Positions 27,001 through 55,201 of a stretch of DNA of 64,000 nucleotides are shown here, in pieces. The position numbers and the translations under genes were made by a program. A model generated the notes under the pieces. That model ran no database searches and was not told the DNA's origin. It saw only the letters and a list, made by a program, of their open reading frames with translations. Origin of the DNA: Branchiostoma floridae (Eukaryota > Chordata > Leptocardii > Amphioxiformes > Branchiostomatidae); NCBI RefSeq assembly GCF_000003815.2, contig NC_049979.1, positions 6,103,120-6,167,119 of the forward strand, written 5' to 3'. Numbering within the stretch: the first letter of the stretch is position 1; the number at the start of each line of letters is the position of its first letter.

Positions 27001-27046
27001 CCGCCTCCGCCTCGCTGATCGCGCCGTTCTCCCCGCCATCCGCCAT
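21063..27046 (-). CDS. SAE1: SUMO-activating enzyme subunit 1 (AOS1), complete, nine exons
   Basis: SAE1 pairs with UBA2 to form the nuclear SUMO E1, which adenylates SUMO and passes it to UBC9. I assembled nine exons with GT/AG borders and matching phases: 27046-26952, 25776-25665, 25450-25391, 25113-24857, 24229-24118, 23551-23446, 22876-22732, 22120-22051 and 21155-21063 (TAG). They sum to 1050 nt, or 349 aa; human is 346 from memory. The start is the ATG of MADGGENG. Visible landmarks: YDRQIRLWG near residues 18-26 (holds the family's arginine finger), nucleotide-binding loop GLKGLGAE (42-49), CLTCCS near 129-134, a lysine/glutamate-rich linker (about 175-212) and VCAVVGG plus NNFFFFNG near the C-terminus. 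As expected for SAE1, there is no separate catalytic-cysteine domain; that lies in UBA2. Introns carry several TIR elements and a CA repeat. Homology is recognised by eye. Confidence 0.96.
22379..22644. mobile_element. ~266-bp TIR element in SAE1 intron 7, with empty MITE site
   Basis: Arms AGGCCACAGCAAGTAAAT (22381-22398) and complement (22625-22642). A diverged copy occupies about 63250-63640 and part of one lies near 18735-18776. The frames in it are not genes. Confidence 0.85.
23249..23425. repeat. CA-rich microsatellite in SAE1 intron 6
   Basis: Long CACACA runs with TCATGCA interruptions end about 20 bp before the exon 6 donor. Confidence 0.93.
23600..23815. mobile_element. ~215-bp TIR element, CTAGTTCACCTTTATCC family
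   Basis: Ends CTAGTTCACCTTTATCC and GGATAAAGGTGAACTAG. A diverged copy is at 6808-6995. The interior of both has CTATATCCGTT and a TTGCAATTTGAAAC-type block. Confidence 0.8.
24666..24789. mobile_element. 124-bp hAT-type MITE in SAE1 intron 4
   Basis: The TIRs (GGTTGTAGCCA and TGGCTACGGCC) are related to those at 48410. Perfect 8-bp target duplications GTCCCTAG at 24658-24665 and 24790-24797. The interior has paired TTCCGTCC and GACGGAAT motifs as in the 48410 copy. Confidence 0.9.
25843..26425. mobile_element. 583-bp TIR element in SAE1 intron 1, GGTACA-rich
   Basis: TIRs TAGGGCTGTGTACCTAAA and complement, 8-bp target duplications GCAGCAGG (25835-25842 and 26426-26433). The inner flanks are GGTACA/GGTCCGGACCTG repeats. 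A second TIR element (25968-26147) is nested inside. Fits the hAT type by duplication length. Confidence 0.9.
25968..26147. mobile_element. 180-bp mariner-type MITE nested in the 25843 element
   Basis: TIRs CAGTCAAACCTGT and complement flanked by TA on both sides. The interior has inverted GGCCACCTCTA and CTATAGTGGCC motifs. A relative with the same TIR is at 14912-15088. Confidence 0.85.
26549..26623. mobile_element. 75-bp hairpin MITE in SAE1 intron 1
   Basis: TIRs TAGCCTGGTATCCAGC and complement as in the 48920 element, with a shorter middle. The target duplication is not clear. Confidence 0.85.
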
Positions 27047-27248
27047 GGTTTGGGTCGAAAAAATCTTCGGAAAATACAGGAATCTTCACTTTCACTTCTG
27101 CACCTCCCGCCACAGGGGCACGATGGGATATTCCCTGGTGCGCATGCGTGTACGCCGATGTTTTCTAACACGGTCTCTGATTGGTCGGATGTTTAGGCTT
27201 CGTCCAATCATAAACCTGTTTTTATCTTAGGTTACAGACAGATCCAAC
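27047..27248. promoter_or_regulatory. bidirectional promoter between SAE1 and SRP14
   Basis: Only 202 bp separate the two divergent start codons. The interval has a palindromic NRF1-type site TGCGCATGCG at 27139-27148, an inverted CCAAT box (ATTGG) at 27180-27184 and a direct CCAAT at 27204-27208. No TATA box is evident. This site combination is typical of animal housekeeping bidirectional promoters, so shared transcriptional control is inferred. Transcription starts cannot be read from sequence. Confidence 0.75.
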
Positions 27249-30103
27249 ATGGTGCACTTAGAAAACGAAGCCGTAAGAATTTCACATAAATGGGTCAATT
27301 TTGGTCGATTTGTTGACAAATTGAGGTTTTTCTCTGCCCGGACGTGTTAACTAACATGTTTTCTTGCCTCTGGTGTTTCCAGTTTCTGAGCGAGCTGACG
27401 AGACTGTTCCAGAAATCGCGCACAGCTGGGGCCGTCTACATCACCATGAAGCAATGTGAGTCCGCCCCCCTCCCACCCTCACCCCACTAGGTAGCAAACA
27501 ACCTGTTACTAGCGTTCCACCTGAAATAAAGTGGGGTATAACGGAAGATGTGTCCTATCAAACTAGAAATGTAAGACTGCACAAGCCAAGGAAGGTGTAT
27601 CTTCCCTATCGTATTCCGTTTGTTGACAGCCAGGACTGCAGGCTCCACTGTCAACAACTGATGATGAAAAAGCCTCCATTGGGCCCCCTTTTATAATATC
27701 TGTTGCAGAGTGGAGGTTGTTTCAACAGATGCTACAAGGTTCTGTTCATAATTTACATGCTCATGAACAAAGCAATGAGTCATACAAAGTCGGACCTAAA
27801 AAGTTTGCTCATTTCGAGTTCAACCACACGTTCCATAAGAAAACATATGGTACGGTGCAGCCCTGTCTGAGAGTGAGAGGGAAGACAACTCGAATTTTGG
27901 ATACGTCAGAACCCAACAAATCAGGAAAGGATGCCCAATTTCCTAATTCTTATTCAAATTCAGCCCCCTAAAGTTGACAAGAAACAATGTTAATAATTTG
28001 AGGCATCGTGTGGCACAGTCGGTAAGGTATTTGCCCAATCCCCAGGCAGAGGTCCGGGTTCAAAACCGCTGATGTGCCCGATGTTGTGCCCTTGGGAAAG
28101 GCACTTGACACAACGTTTCTTACTTCACTGAGTTCTAGGGCCGTCCCTTGTTTGGGAAAGCTACACCTCAAGCACATTAACTAAGGGACCCGCCACAAAA
28201 TGAGTAGGGGCCCTTCCAGGTGTGAGTGGATCAAACCGTACAGACTGGCCTCTGGGTTGATATCTTAGAAAGGTGACAGTCACCTGTTATGTCAATCTTT
28301 CCACAAATCTGGTAGAACTAAAGAGATCAAAAAACATAAATAAACTGATACGTTTATGAAGGTTAGACATCCAGGTAAATGGTATTCAAATCGATTCAAT
28401 CTCTACAACTGGATTTAAAAAATGGAGATTTACTTCCAGATGTTTTGATTGACATCCATCACTCTTCTTTAGAGTCACTAGAATGAGTAAACTGATGTCA
28501 TTTTGTTACAATTTTAAGAACCATATATCTGTACACAAAATAAAGCGCTTACCAACAAGCTTTTCATCAGTCCTCTGATCCTTATCAAGTTGAAATGACC
28601 CAAAACCTAAGTCACACATCCGGACCAGAAGCTTGACGTCAGCAAAGGGTCAGCAAAATTGTAACATAATGTTGGCTACCGTCACAGATGAACTTTTATT
28701 CAAGTATAACAACGGATGTCTTTTACTGTCCTTCTACAGATAATGGACAGACCAAACCCGAAACAACCAAGCCAAAGACAGAGGTAACCACAGATCCAGT
28801 GGAGCACATGTGTTTAATAAGGGCCACCAGGGGCAACAAGAAAATCACTACACTGGTAAGGAACAGTTTGATACACGTAGCAAGCCAACAAGATAGTATT
28901 TTGCCACAGTTTGCAACTGTTTTATTTTGTTTGTTAGTTTGTTGGCTACCTTAGAAATAACTTATGTGTTCTTGTAGTAGGTACATGTACAAGCTGTGTT
29001 ATAATAGATTAATAAGTTTAATGTACTCACAATAAGCAAATGTATATTGTACTGTAGCAACATGCATTATTGATATATTATTATTTTGGTACTACATGCA
29101 ACATTTTCAGTAGACTTATTGCTCTTTTATATGACTATAAGACCACAGTTTATATTTTTTTCTCCTTTCAGATTAAGGCAAAGGACATCAACAAATTTCA
29201 AATGGTTGGTCATGGTGTATTATTTTATGTATTCAGATTGTGGCATGTTTGTCAATTTGTGAATATTACATCAAGTGGTAAGTGAAATAAATTTTAAAAA
29301 TGTGATTTCCAAGGGATGACTGCAACTTCAATTCAAAGTTGAAGACAATTTCCTTGAGTTGGCTGGGAACAGTTACAGCAGTTTTAGATTTTCACAGAAT
29401 CACAAAAAAAACTGTTGTTGTAAGATCTTCATCTGAATTTGGGTGAAGAACTACAAATGCTCTTTTCTCAACTCTAAGATTTTTAGTTTTAAGAAAGTAG
29501 TTCTGATAATCAACCTGAATGACTCTGATCCAAAATCATGTAAATCTGCATGTCAATTTATCTTACACCAGATGGAATCCCTCCTGAAGGATGTTGTGTA
29601 CCAGTATCATTTTTATATCTGGCACTTACCCATGCAAAACTATTAGCCAGGCATAATCATCCATAGTAACAATTGCCTTAATCTTTTTTGCTTGCCACAG
29701 ATTACTGTAAATGCAGAAACTTTTGCGGTGGTTTGATGTTCGCGGTTTTCACTGTGCCCACTTCACAGCGAATTTAAAACTGCCGTGAACATTTTTCCAT
29801 GGCAGTTAGAGACTACAGTGCATGGTGCTACCGCTAATTTAAAACCACCTCGAAAATTCCCTTTTCCCGCTACCATGAAATTAAATACCCACAAACTTAA
29901 ATGCATTTACAGTAGCCAGCAAAAAGATTGAGTCAGTCTTTACTACTGAGGATGGTACCCAGGCTAGCAAATAATATAAGGATATTAAATGTTATCTCCA
30001 TTCTCTGTTGCAGGCATATTCCAACATCATCAAAGCAAACATGGACGGGCTGAAGAAACGTGACAGGAAGGCCAAGTCCAAAAAGGCCAAGGCCACCCAG
30101 TGA
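27249..30103 (+). CDS. SRP14: signal recognition particle 14 kDa subunit, complete, five exons
   Basis: SRP14 forms a heterodimer with SRP9 on the Alu domain of SRP RNA and slows translation while the ribosome docks at the ER. Exons: 27249-27272, 27383-27455, 28740-28855, 29172-29204 and 30014-30103 (TGA), total 336 nt, 111 aa. All junctions keep frame; the exon 4 donor GTTGGT is weak but needed. Family segments visible: FLSELTRLFQKSRTAGAVYITMKQ-type N-terminus, CLIRATRGNKKITTL in the middle, INKFQM, then ANMDGLKKRD and a lysine-rich C-terminal tail that fits RNA binding. Length matches non-primate SRP14; the alanine-rich primate tail is absent. Intron 2 contains a tRNA-type SINE. A tandem repeat starts about 40 bp after the stop, so the 3' UTR may be repetitive. 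Confidence 0.95.
28003..28275 (+). mobile_element. tRNA-derived SINE in SRP14 intron 2
   Basis: The head has an A-box-like TGGCACAGTCGGTAAGG (28011) and a B-box-like GGTCCGGGTTCAAAACC (28051), followed by a body with CCTTGGGAAAGGCACTTGACA and GGGCCCTTCCAGGTGTGAGTG. A tail fragment of the same body is near 1987-2050. No cloverleaf-forming tRNA gene is present. Confidence 0.82.
29705..29912. mobile_element. 208-bp mariner-type MITE in SRP14 intron 4
   Basis: TIRs CTGTAAATGCA and complement with TA on each side. The interior carries the conserved GCGGTGGTTT and AAACCACC motifs. Copies of the family are at 2862-3070, 31883-32047 and 37162-37362, with a fragment at 790-897. Confidence 0.92.
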
Positions 30104-30144
30104 TGACAATCAAACTTCGTAGTCTTAGATAATACAGGGTTCTT

Positions 30145-30915
30145 AATCCTCGTCCTGCTGTACAACCCTGTAACCAATACTAGTGTGTTCCAAAAAGCAG
30201 TTATTCAAGCCACTGGATGTTTCAGACACCATCCAATGTCTTTCGTCAGTGACATCGGAGATATCTTGTTTGAGGGAGTTTTTATATCCTATTCTGAATT
30301 CATATGCAAAGGATGTCTAGTTGGAGAACAGGTTTATTCTAACTAATATGCAGAAGGGGAGGAAGACACCGGATGTTTTTCTGAAACGTCTGTTTCCAAA
30401 ATCATATCCAGTTGTTAAAGTAACTGCTTTTTGGCGTATCTTATTGGATGTCTAATCTTCATAGACGTACAATACTACTAGTGTGTTCCAGAATGACTGC
30501 CTCAGCAAGGAGAGGGTCTACCCATACAACATGTGCTATTGTTGTAGTATCATACCTTTAACCCCCTTCCTTCTGTACAACCTTGTAACCAGTACTAGTG
30601 TGTTCCAAAAAGACTGCCTCAGCAAGGGGAGGGTTAACCTATTCAACATGTGCTATTGTTGTAGTATCATACCTTTAACCCCCTTCCTGCTGTGCAGCCC
30701 TGTAACCAATACTAGTGTGTTAAAAAACTGCCTCAGCAAGGGGAGGGTTAACCTATACAACATGTGCTATTGTAGTATTATCATACCCTTAACCCCCTTC
30801 CTGCTGTGCAGCCCTGTAACCAATACTGGTGTGTTAAAAAATGACTGCCTCAGCAAGGGAAGGGTTAACCCCATACAACAAGTGCTATTGTTGTATCATA
30901 CCCTTTAGTTAACCT
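30145..30915. repeat. ~118-bp tandem repeat after SRP14, first unit split by an insertion
   Basis: Four to five units of the type ACTAGTGTGTTCCA ... CTGCCTCAGCAAGG ... CCCCCTTCCTGCTGTGCA follow the SRP14 stop. Between 30195 and 30478 a dispersed element is inserted, with ACTAGTGTGTTCCA on both sides. The array may be part of the SRP14 3' UTR. Confidence 0.85.
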
Positions 30916-30919
30916 TTTC

Positions 30920-33360
30920 CTGCTGCATAGTCTGTCAACCAGAACAAATTTGGTGTCAAACTGTATCTTATGATGTTATGTTACTGATATTTATATTGCT
31001 TACAAATAACTTAAATACCAGAACATTGATTTCCTTGGTTGTAAGAGGTAAAGAGACAATAATGAATGTTTTGACAATAGATTTAATATCATTTTTAATT
31101 ATTATGATCATGACTTTAAGATGTGAGAGACGAAACACACAATAGTTTTGTCAATGAGAATATTTGCAAAGATGATGTGTTTTGATAAACATTGTGACTT
31201 GAATGGATAATGATTTCATTATGGCAAATATCATAATGATATTATCTGGGCTAGTATGTATACAGAATGGTCTGCTTACACAACTATTTTCTTGAAATGT
31301 GATAAATTAATGAAGACCATGCATGTTGAATTGCTTTGATGATTCTTGCATAATATCACTACAAAACATTTAAGAGCAGAGACAATGAAAAGTCAGTATG
31401 AATTGCCAAACTCCAGAATATTGTGTTTACTTCACGGACACGGGAATAAATCTGACGTACAAGTTTGTATAGTATTTACCTGACACATTGTGTTACTCCA
31501 AGATGAAGGACGAATGACCTGTTATATACTGTTTTCTTCCATTGGCAAAGGGTGAGCTTTTTATTCTTATTTAGTTGTAATCGTAGACTTCTCTTTGATT
31601 ATGACCTGCCAACTCTCTTGATTTTAATTTTATATTTGTGAGTTGAAGTTCAGGTAACATGACTATGGAGTGTACGAGAATGATGTGGTAAAGTTGATCT
31701 ACTAGAAGCCCATCAAAATGTCCACAAACTTGTAATGGAAGAAAGTGTCAAAACAGGACACTGGGTAGCCTCCAAGCAGATGTAAGGATTCAGTTTTTTT
31801 TGGGGACAGCTTTTCACCCAGTGTGCTTATTTGAGCTTTTTTGATGGCAAATGAGGAAACACTCATTACTTGAAAGATAATACTGTAAATGCAGAAACTT
31901 TTGCTGTCGTTTAATGTTCGCGAATATTTTGCCATGGCAGTAAGAGACTACAGTGCATAGTGCTACCGTGAACTTAAAACCACCACGAAAAGTCCTTTTT
32001 CCCGCTACAGCGAAATTAAATCCCCACAAACTTAAATACATTTACAGTACTACATGTAGTATTAAGAATTTACAGAGCTATGTGATGGGGGTTCACAATA
32101 GTCACTGATAGTGTTTGTGCCTAAGTAACACAACTCGACTTGGAAAATGATTGTGATCCTTTAAGTTACCTCTGGGACATAGAGGGTGTAAAAAGTTATT
32201 ATCTGTAAAAATAATGTTCATTGTTCACCAATAATTTCCCACAATGTATTTGTCACTCATGCATTCATTCATGCACACATGCTATGTTATGTCCAGATCT
32301 TTGTGTACATAAAATGCTACATTGGAAACCTGACCAGCTTCATGTCTGCTTCTTGTGGCAGAAGTGAAACCATTACAGATGAGTTGTGGCATATCAAATA
32401 GTTATGCAGTCTATAAAAAGCTCAGTAAGCCTTATTCACATTTCCAAACCGGAACCTCGTTGGGTAGTTTCGGGAACATAAAGTATGATCTAAAAGACCC
32501 CAAAGTACACAAGACGGAAAGAGAAAAGTTGTGGCCATTGTTTGTTCATATTTTATACCAATAACAGCCAGGTTGGGCCCCAGTTTGGAAATGCCACGTC
32601 AGCCTTAGTAGCTTCTACAAGGTCTTCCTGATGTTGGCTGGATTTTGAACTCAACAGTTATGCAAAAATAGGGTGAATAGCTGGCTGAGAGTCAGTCAGT
32701 GGGAAGGACAAATACAAACCCTATGGAGGCAGATCTCTCTGGTAACTATAATATGCTACCTAAGCCAGCGTAGGTAGTCTGGTAGAGACTTGGATGAACA
32801 CCAGGTGATAACATGGGTAGGACATGATTTTTTTAATGTAAACATTACACAACTCAAAAGTATCCATCTGACTGAAGGGGAAAAAAGTCATAGCAATTTA
32901 TAATGTTGGTCGATTAAACTTTTTTTGTATATCTTATATGTGATGCTAAATGGTAAGTCAAAATGAAGCTTTCCTCAAGCTGCTAACATTCATGTTTTAC
33001 ACATTTCCTGGATATGTCAGCATACGAAATTTAGCAATGAGAGGATCTTGTTAAAATGTGAGTAAGTATTCTAAAGAAAGCATGTTATAGATCTTTTAGA
33101 ACTGCCTTGAGAGTAGGGTAACGTTAGAGAAATGTTATTTTAGTAAAGACAGGTGTCACATGACAGGTGTGATGTGCACTATGTTAGGTAGCAGGAACTG
33201 CTATTTTTATCTGCTTGTCTGTGGCCAGTACAGAAAGAGTTACATCAATTCTTTTGCTTTGATTGTCGTTTATCTTATGTAATTGTTTAGTTTTCATAGT
33301 TTTCCAAAACTTACTGAGGAAAACCTGGGTGTAAAGGAATTTCCCAGAATGCTCCTGTAT
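30920..33360. other. intergenic SRP14-WDR26, no gene recognised
   Basis: AT-rich sequence apart from the MITE at 31883. Frames such as 31702-31935 overlap that MITE or lack homology. Confidence 0.6.
31883..32047. mobile_element. 165-bp MITE, CTGTAAATGCA family
   Basis: Same TIR and TA flanks as 29705, with an internal deletion on the left side. Confidence 0.9.
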
Positions 33361-33598
33361 TTCCCATGCATGACGTCACGAGTGGAACTGGTATATTGAT
33401 ATTTTGGATGTCGTCTGACTCGGAGCGGTGCAGGAAGGTCGGCAGTTTTCGGCGCTGTTTGGAGCTATAAACTGGCTTATTCTATCAATTTGTAAACCTG
33501 GCGCCTTCGTAGCAAGTCTGGCCTCGTCCTCGGACTCCGACAACGGTGGACTGTCTCCGCCACCGAGGAAAAAGCTCTGTCTTGCGGCGGCTGCTGCC
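33361..33598 (+). promoter_or_regulatory. WDR26 proximal promoter / 5' leader with CRE
   Basis: A full palindromic cAMP-response element TGACGTCA lies at 33371-33378, about 220 bp before the preferred WDR26 ATG. The stretch is also an open frame (ATG at 33428) encoding a serine/aspartate patch followed by PPPRKKLCL, so part may be translated. CREB/ATF binding is inferred from the motif only. Confidence 0.5.
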
Positions 33599-50686
<17,088 letters not shown>

Positions 50687-51233
50687 CCGCTCCACCCTTG
50701 TTGCCTCATTATGTGTAGTTCCATAGAATATTTTTCTTCAATGTTCCACGCTTCTTAATCACATTATTTAGATATTGTTTATTATCAGATATTCATTTTG
50801 TATTTGACATAGTTTACTCGATGAGCGAGGCTTCAGACTCCTAGTCCGAGTTTGGAGTTTTTTTTTAATGGCGCTTTTCTGCATGTCCAGAAGTTGGTAC
50901 AAATGGAGACAGAGAGAGTTGTGGTTGATGGTTGTTGTAGGATTGATTGTGAAAATGAGAGTAGGGTGAATTTTTCCAATGGACTTAAATTACTATAATT
51001 CTAGCCTAGCACTAGAGAGCAAAGTTGGCAGCGCATTCGACTTGTATGTGTACATTTATAATGTATAATTGAATCGGTCCCCAGCATCTGACATGCCGAC
51101 AGTGATGCCACATTGTTTTATGCTGCTCATGCTTACAGACAATAGCACACACTATCCAGCTGTGACTCCCCAGGCCTGTTGGGGCAATTTTTAGCCTCTG
51201 TCAGAGGAATACTACACTGGAATACTTTATCAG

Positions 51234-51567
51234 GGCTCGAAATACTTTTTCTGCATACCTGCACTGGTGAAACATTAACATTGAAAATTACCTGCACCAG
51301 ACAAATTTTACCTGCACCACTCTGAATTTAGGAAGTAGGGATCATACTAAAACTGTTCAGGAACCATTGCTATTTTTTTTTCTTTTATACTTTATAGATG
51401 GTAACAGTCAATGTAAATAATAACAATCCATGTACAGCTACATTATAGGACATTTAGGTATAAAACCCAGTACATAGACCAGTGCAGGTAGACATCACAA
51501 ATACCTGCACAGCTCCAATTTTACCTGCACTAACAGGTCTGCATATGCAGGTGGTATTTCGAGCCCT
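51234..51567. mobile_element. CAGGGCTCGAAATA element after WDR26
   Basis: Same family, starting CAGGGCTCGAAATACTTT and ending GGTATTTCGAGCCCT. The flanks repeat GGAATACTTTAT and GGATACTTTAT, but not at the exact ends. Confidence 0.85.
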
Positions 51568-52652
51568 TCACTTGGATACTTTATTCAGCCCATTAGCTAT
51601 CCTACAGAATGAATAACCAACTCAAGCAACTTTTTTTTTTAACTTGCAACAAGTTGTGGATTGGGGAAGATTCAGACAAGTCATCCTCCTATGCAGGGAC
51701 ATCCAACAGCAAAACCGCCTGCCTGGATGTACCCTGCTTTCTCAACCGCCACTCTTAGTTCCTGTGGACGTCCCCTCCAAACCAGCTGTCAGCCAATCAG
51801 AGAATAGGCCTTTCAGTTTTCAAAAGGTATCTGACATATATAAGGGTAAGCTCATTTATTAATATTTATAAGCAGGGCGGACAGGAACTGATGGTGACAG
51901 TTGAGATAACAGAGTACAGACAAGAGGCGGTTTGCTGGCACCACTGGACGTCTCTAGAGAGACGCATAGGAGGTCTCTGCAGATCTGCATAGGAGAATGA
52001 ATGGACAGTCCTCGCTGCAGTAGCTACAAGTAACACGGCAACCTCAGTTTTTAAATTATGCACAAGTTTTTTATATGTACAACAACAGGCCTGGATGGGT
52101 TACAGCTGAGCTGAATACAATCAACACCAGCAGATATTGTTGCATCCTCACCTTTAGATCAGGGAAACTACTGATACTGCAGATTTCTGTTGGCTTTATA
52201 AGCTGCTGATTTGCTGAGCATAATCCTCCAGGCTGTGCACAACATTTCCTTTCACCCGTATTTTTCACGCTTCCTCAGCACTGCTGTACTGATCATCCAT
52301 GTCACACAAATCACCCAGGGAAGGGAAATATGCTTCCACGAATAGCAATGATTTTTAGTTGTTGGACCCGGACGGATGGCCTGTGGTGCGGACTGAGGGG
52401 CGCTGTTGTGGCGAGAACACACGACGACTCTACACACGTCAGCAATAAAACAATCAGCGGTGCACATTTGAAGGAAGGACCCCTTTCCACCAGACATCAA
52501 TCGTACAGCGACCAAAGTTGGATTTTTCAAACCCTTGACTTCATTATTTGAATTGGATGCAAGGTGTAAAAGTTTTATCAAAAAGATAAGAATAGACACA
52601 AAAATTAGATCTTTATCTATGAAATTCATTGAACAACTTGTCATGGTTGCTT

Positions 52653-52901
52653 AAGGTGCATTCTCACTACACTAGCTTGCATCACGCTTGTGTCACTGCA
52701 GTGTTCGAAAGATACTCAAGGAATTTCAGAGATGAACAAATTTTCTTACTTTCTGTGTACTTTGTCCTCTTCTAAGTCATGCTTTTACGTATTACGCAAT
52801 ATGTAAATTATAAAAAATCTGAGAAAATAACAAAACATTGACGCATCGAACGAACCCCGCAGTGCTGCAAGCTTGACGCAAGTGCAGTGAGAGTGCACCT
52901 T
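52653..52901. mobile_element. ~249-bp AAGGTGCATTCTCACTA TIR element
   Basis: Same family as 4722; the arms end at CGCAAGTGCAGTGAGAGTGC. The core is AT-rich with TTACGTATTACGCAATATG. Confidence 0.88.
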
Positions 52902-55201
52902 ACGCAGAGGTTGCATGCTCAGTGGAAAGGGGTGTAACCAACCAACCCCAGGGCTGCTCTCGCTTCCTGTGCCGTTTCAGCACGCCCACGACAGAACACG
53001 AGCAAGCACCGGGCCGTTTGCATGGGGAGGACCCGCTTTTGTAACGATCCAGATGTTCTTGTCCAGACGAGGTGTATGTAAAGAATGAAATATTACCTGT
53101 ATGGTATCTACACACCTGGCTCTGTTGTTTCCTTGTCTCTGCCGTTTCTTATATCTTTTAGGCAAATACATCGATTAAAAAGGACGTCCTTCCTTTGTAA
53201 AATACATGTCTAGAAATTCAACTAAAACACATTGACCACTTGTAGTTCTTTTGGAAATTTGAATTCAATAAGGCAGTTTAGTTGTTAAAAGTTCGAAGAA
53301 GTAATATGTACACATGTAGATATTTTTCAGTGAGATTGGTTCTAACACATATATACCATGCCTAACTTGAGTTAGGGATGTCATCTTGGGTTGGACATAA
53401 ATTTGGAGGTCCAGTGTTTGAGGAGAGCCACAGGGGCAGCCACTTATCAAATCTTGGTCTAATCACCAGGTTGACATCTTTGGCAACGCATCGATCCTTC
53501 TTTTATCACATCTTCCACAGATGTGATAAAATTTCAATAGAAAATAAACCTAATTCTGGAAATGTGCTAGGAGCTGCAATAAGGTCTAAAATGAAAATGA
53601 AAGAAGTGACGGACAGTTTTTAATTGGAAGTACAAAATATATTTGTAAAAACTTATGACTTCAAATGTTAACGCTAACAATTGTCATGCCTTGGGCTCAA
53701 GGGGAACCTATTCACTACAACAAATGTTTTTGACATGATTAGAACACAACTACCATACATCTTAAAATGCAACTAGCATTCCTACTTAAGAAGGATTTAC
53801 AGGAATGTGACAATTCTGTTGTTTACAGTAGCCTTGTGGATTGAGACATAAAAGCACAACTAAAGCCATATAGATGTTTCTGGAATCTACTAACTAACTC
53901 AATTTACATTTTAGCAAATGTTTGAAGGGTTGTAACTTTACCAACTGTCCTGTTTTTGGTTGTAATGTTTCCTCCAAACATGCTTCACCATTGCTGCAAA
54001 CATGAATTACATAGCAGGATATTTTCTAAAGTAACTTCCACAGTGGCCATCGCTGTACCATTGACAATTTTAGGACCACCTGGTATTTGAGTGATGAATG
54101 CTGCTGCTTTGTCAAGTGGTCAATATTGCTTTGTAGAAGGCAAAGCCAAGTGCAAGACTTGTAGCTAACACATATAAAGTCACAAACAATTAGTGCAACT
54201 AGTAGTAGTATTTGAATTTGTAGGAAATAGAACAACTGGCCTCAAAGTTCTTTGAATGACCCTGTAGCCACCATCAGGTCATCAAAGGTCAAGAACCGAT
54301 GGGACTCTGGGACAGAGAGCCAGAACCTGCAAGACAGGAGGGGACACCGGGACTGAGAACACCTCCCGTGGTTGCAGGTCTGTTATACAGTATAACCAGT
54401 ATTGCCATATATTAGTGATAAGTAGAGTTGTACACCTTTCCCAAGTCGTATGTGTACACATCTAATAATCCCCATGTCTTCCTTCGTGGTGTCAAACAAT
54501 ACCAAGTTTCCACAGTTCATGTACATTGTTACAGTAGAATATACAGCATTACATAATGTTGACATGTTTGAAAATAATGCTCACTGTTCCTGGCCTGCCT
54601 TTGACTTCAGTAATGCACTTCTGCCCTTACGAACAATCATTACACACACAGCTGGAAATTAATACTAGTGATCCCTAACAACAGCCAATGATGTAAAAAA
54701 ATTGCAACAAGTATGGTGACACTAAAAGCTACAAATACAGAAAAAGAGTAAATGCCAGCATAAATTAATGAAGATGTACATGTGTATGGACATTACCTTT
54801 TGATGAAACATTACAATTTGACATACTAATATCTATAATCATTGAAAGGTACTGAATTCTTGTAATTTTGCTGGTGGTTTCTACAACAGTTTTGATATGT
54901 TATTTCATAAACACTACTGTTGAGGAAATTTTGCAAGTCTACATACTAAATTTCCTCAACAGTAGTGTTTAGCCATATTTTTGTGTAGTATGTAGTACAT
55001 ACTACACAAAAATTGAAGACTAAAAAAAGCTATCAGCATAGCAGCGGTTTTATGAACACAGCCCTATTTCTGTACAACTGAAAAACTAAAAAATACAAGC
55101 AGTGCTTGCTGCATATAACATGGCTAGGTTGAACAGATCTGGCCTCCCCTAACATATCTACAGTACAGAGTGTGGTCTCCTGTGCAGGGTTTTCTTCATC
55201 A
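52902..55201. other. intergenic WDR26-CNIH4, no further exon recognised
   Basis: AT-rich. It contains the hairpins at 54909-55014 and otherwise only short frames. Part is presumably CNIH4 3' UTR, but no convincing polyadenylation signal was fixed. Confidence 0.55.
54909..55014. repeat. two adjacent hairpins just downstream of the CNIH4 stop
   Basis: Hairpin 1 has arms of about 23 bp (AAACACTACTGTTGAGGAAA and complement) around a ~17-nt loop, 54909-54971. Hairpin 2 is a near-perfect 37-bp palindrome, TTTTTGTGTAGTATGTA and complement around a single G, about 54976-55012. They lie about 190-290 bases after the stop, possibly in the 3' UTR. Confidence 0.88.

Noticed and set aside
28003-28080. 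Possible tRNA gene in SRP14 intron 2
   Set aside because: Pol III boxes only; continues into a SINE body shared with another locus.
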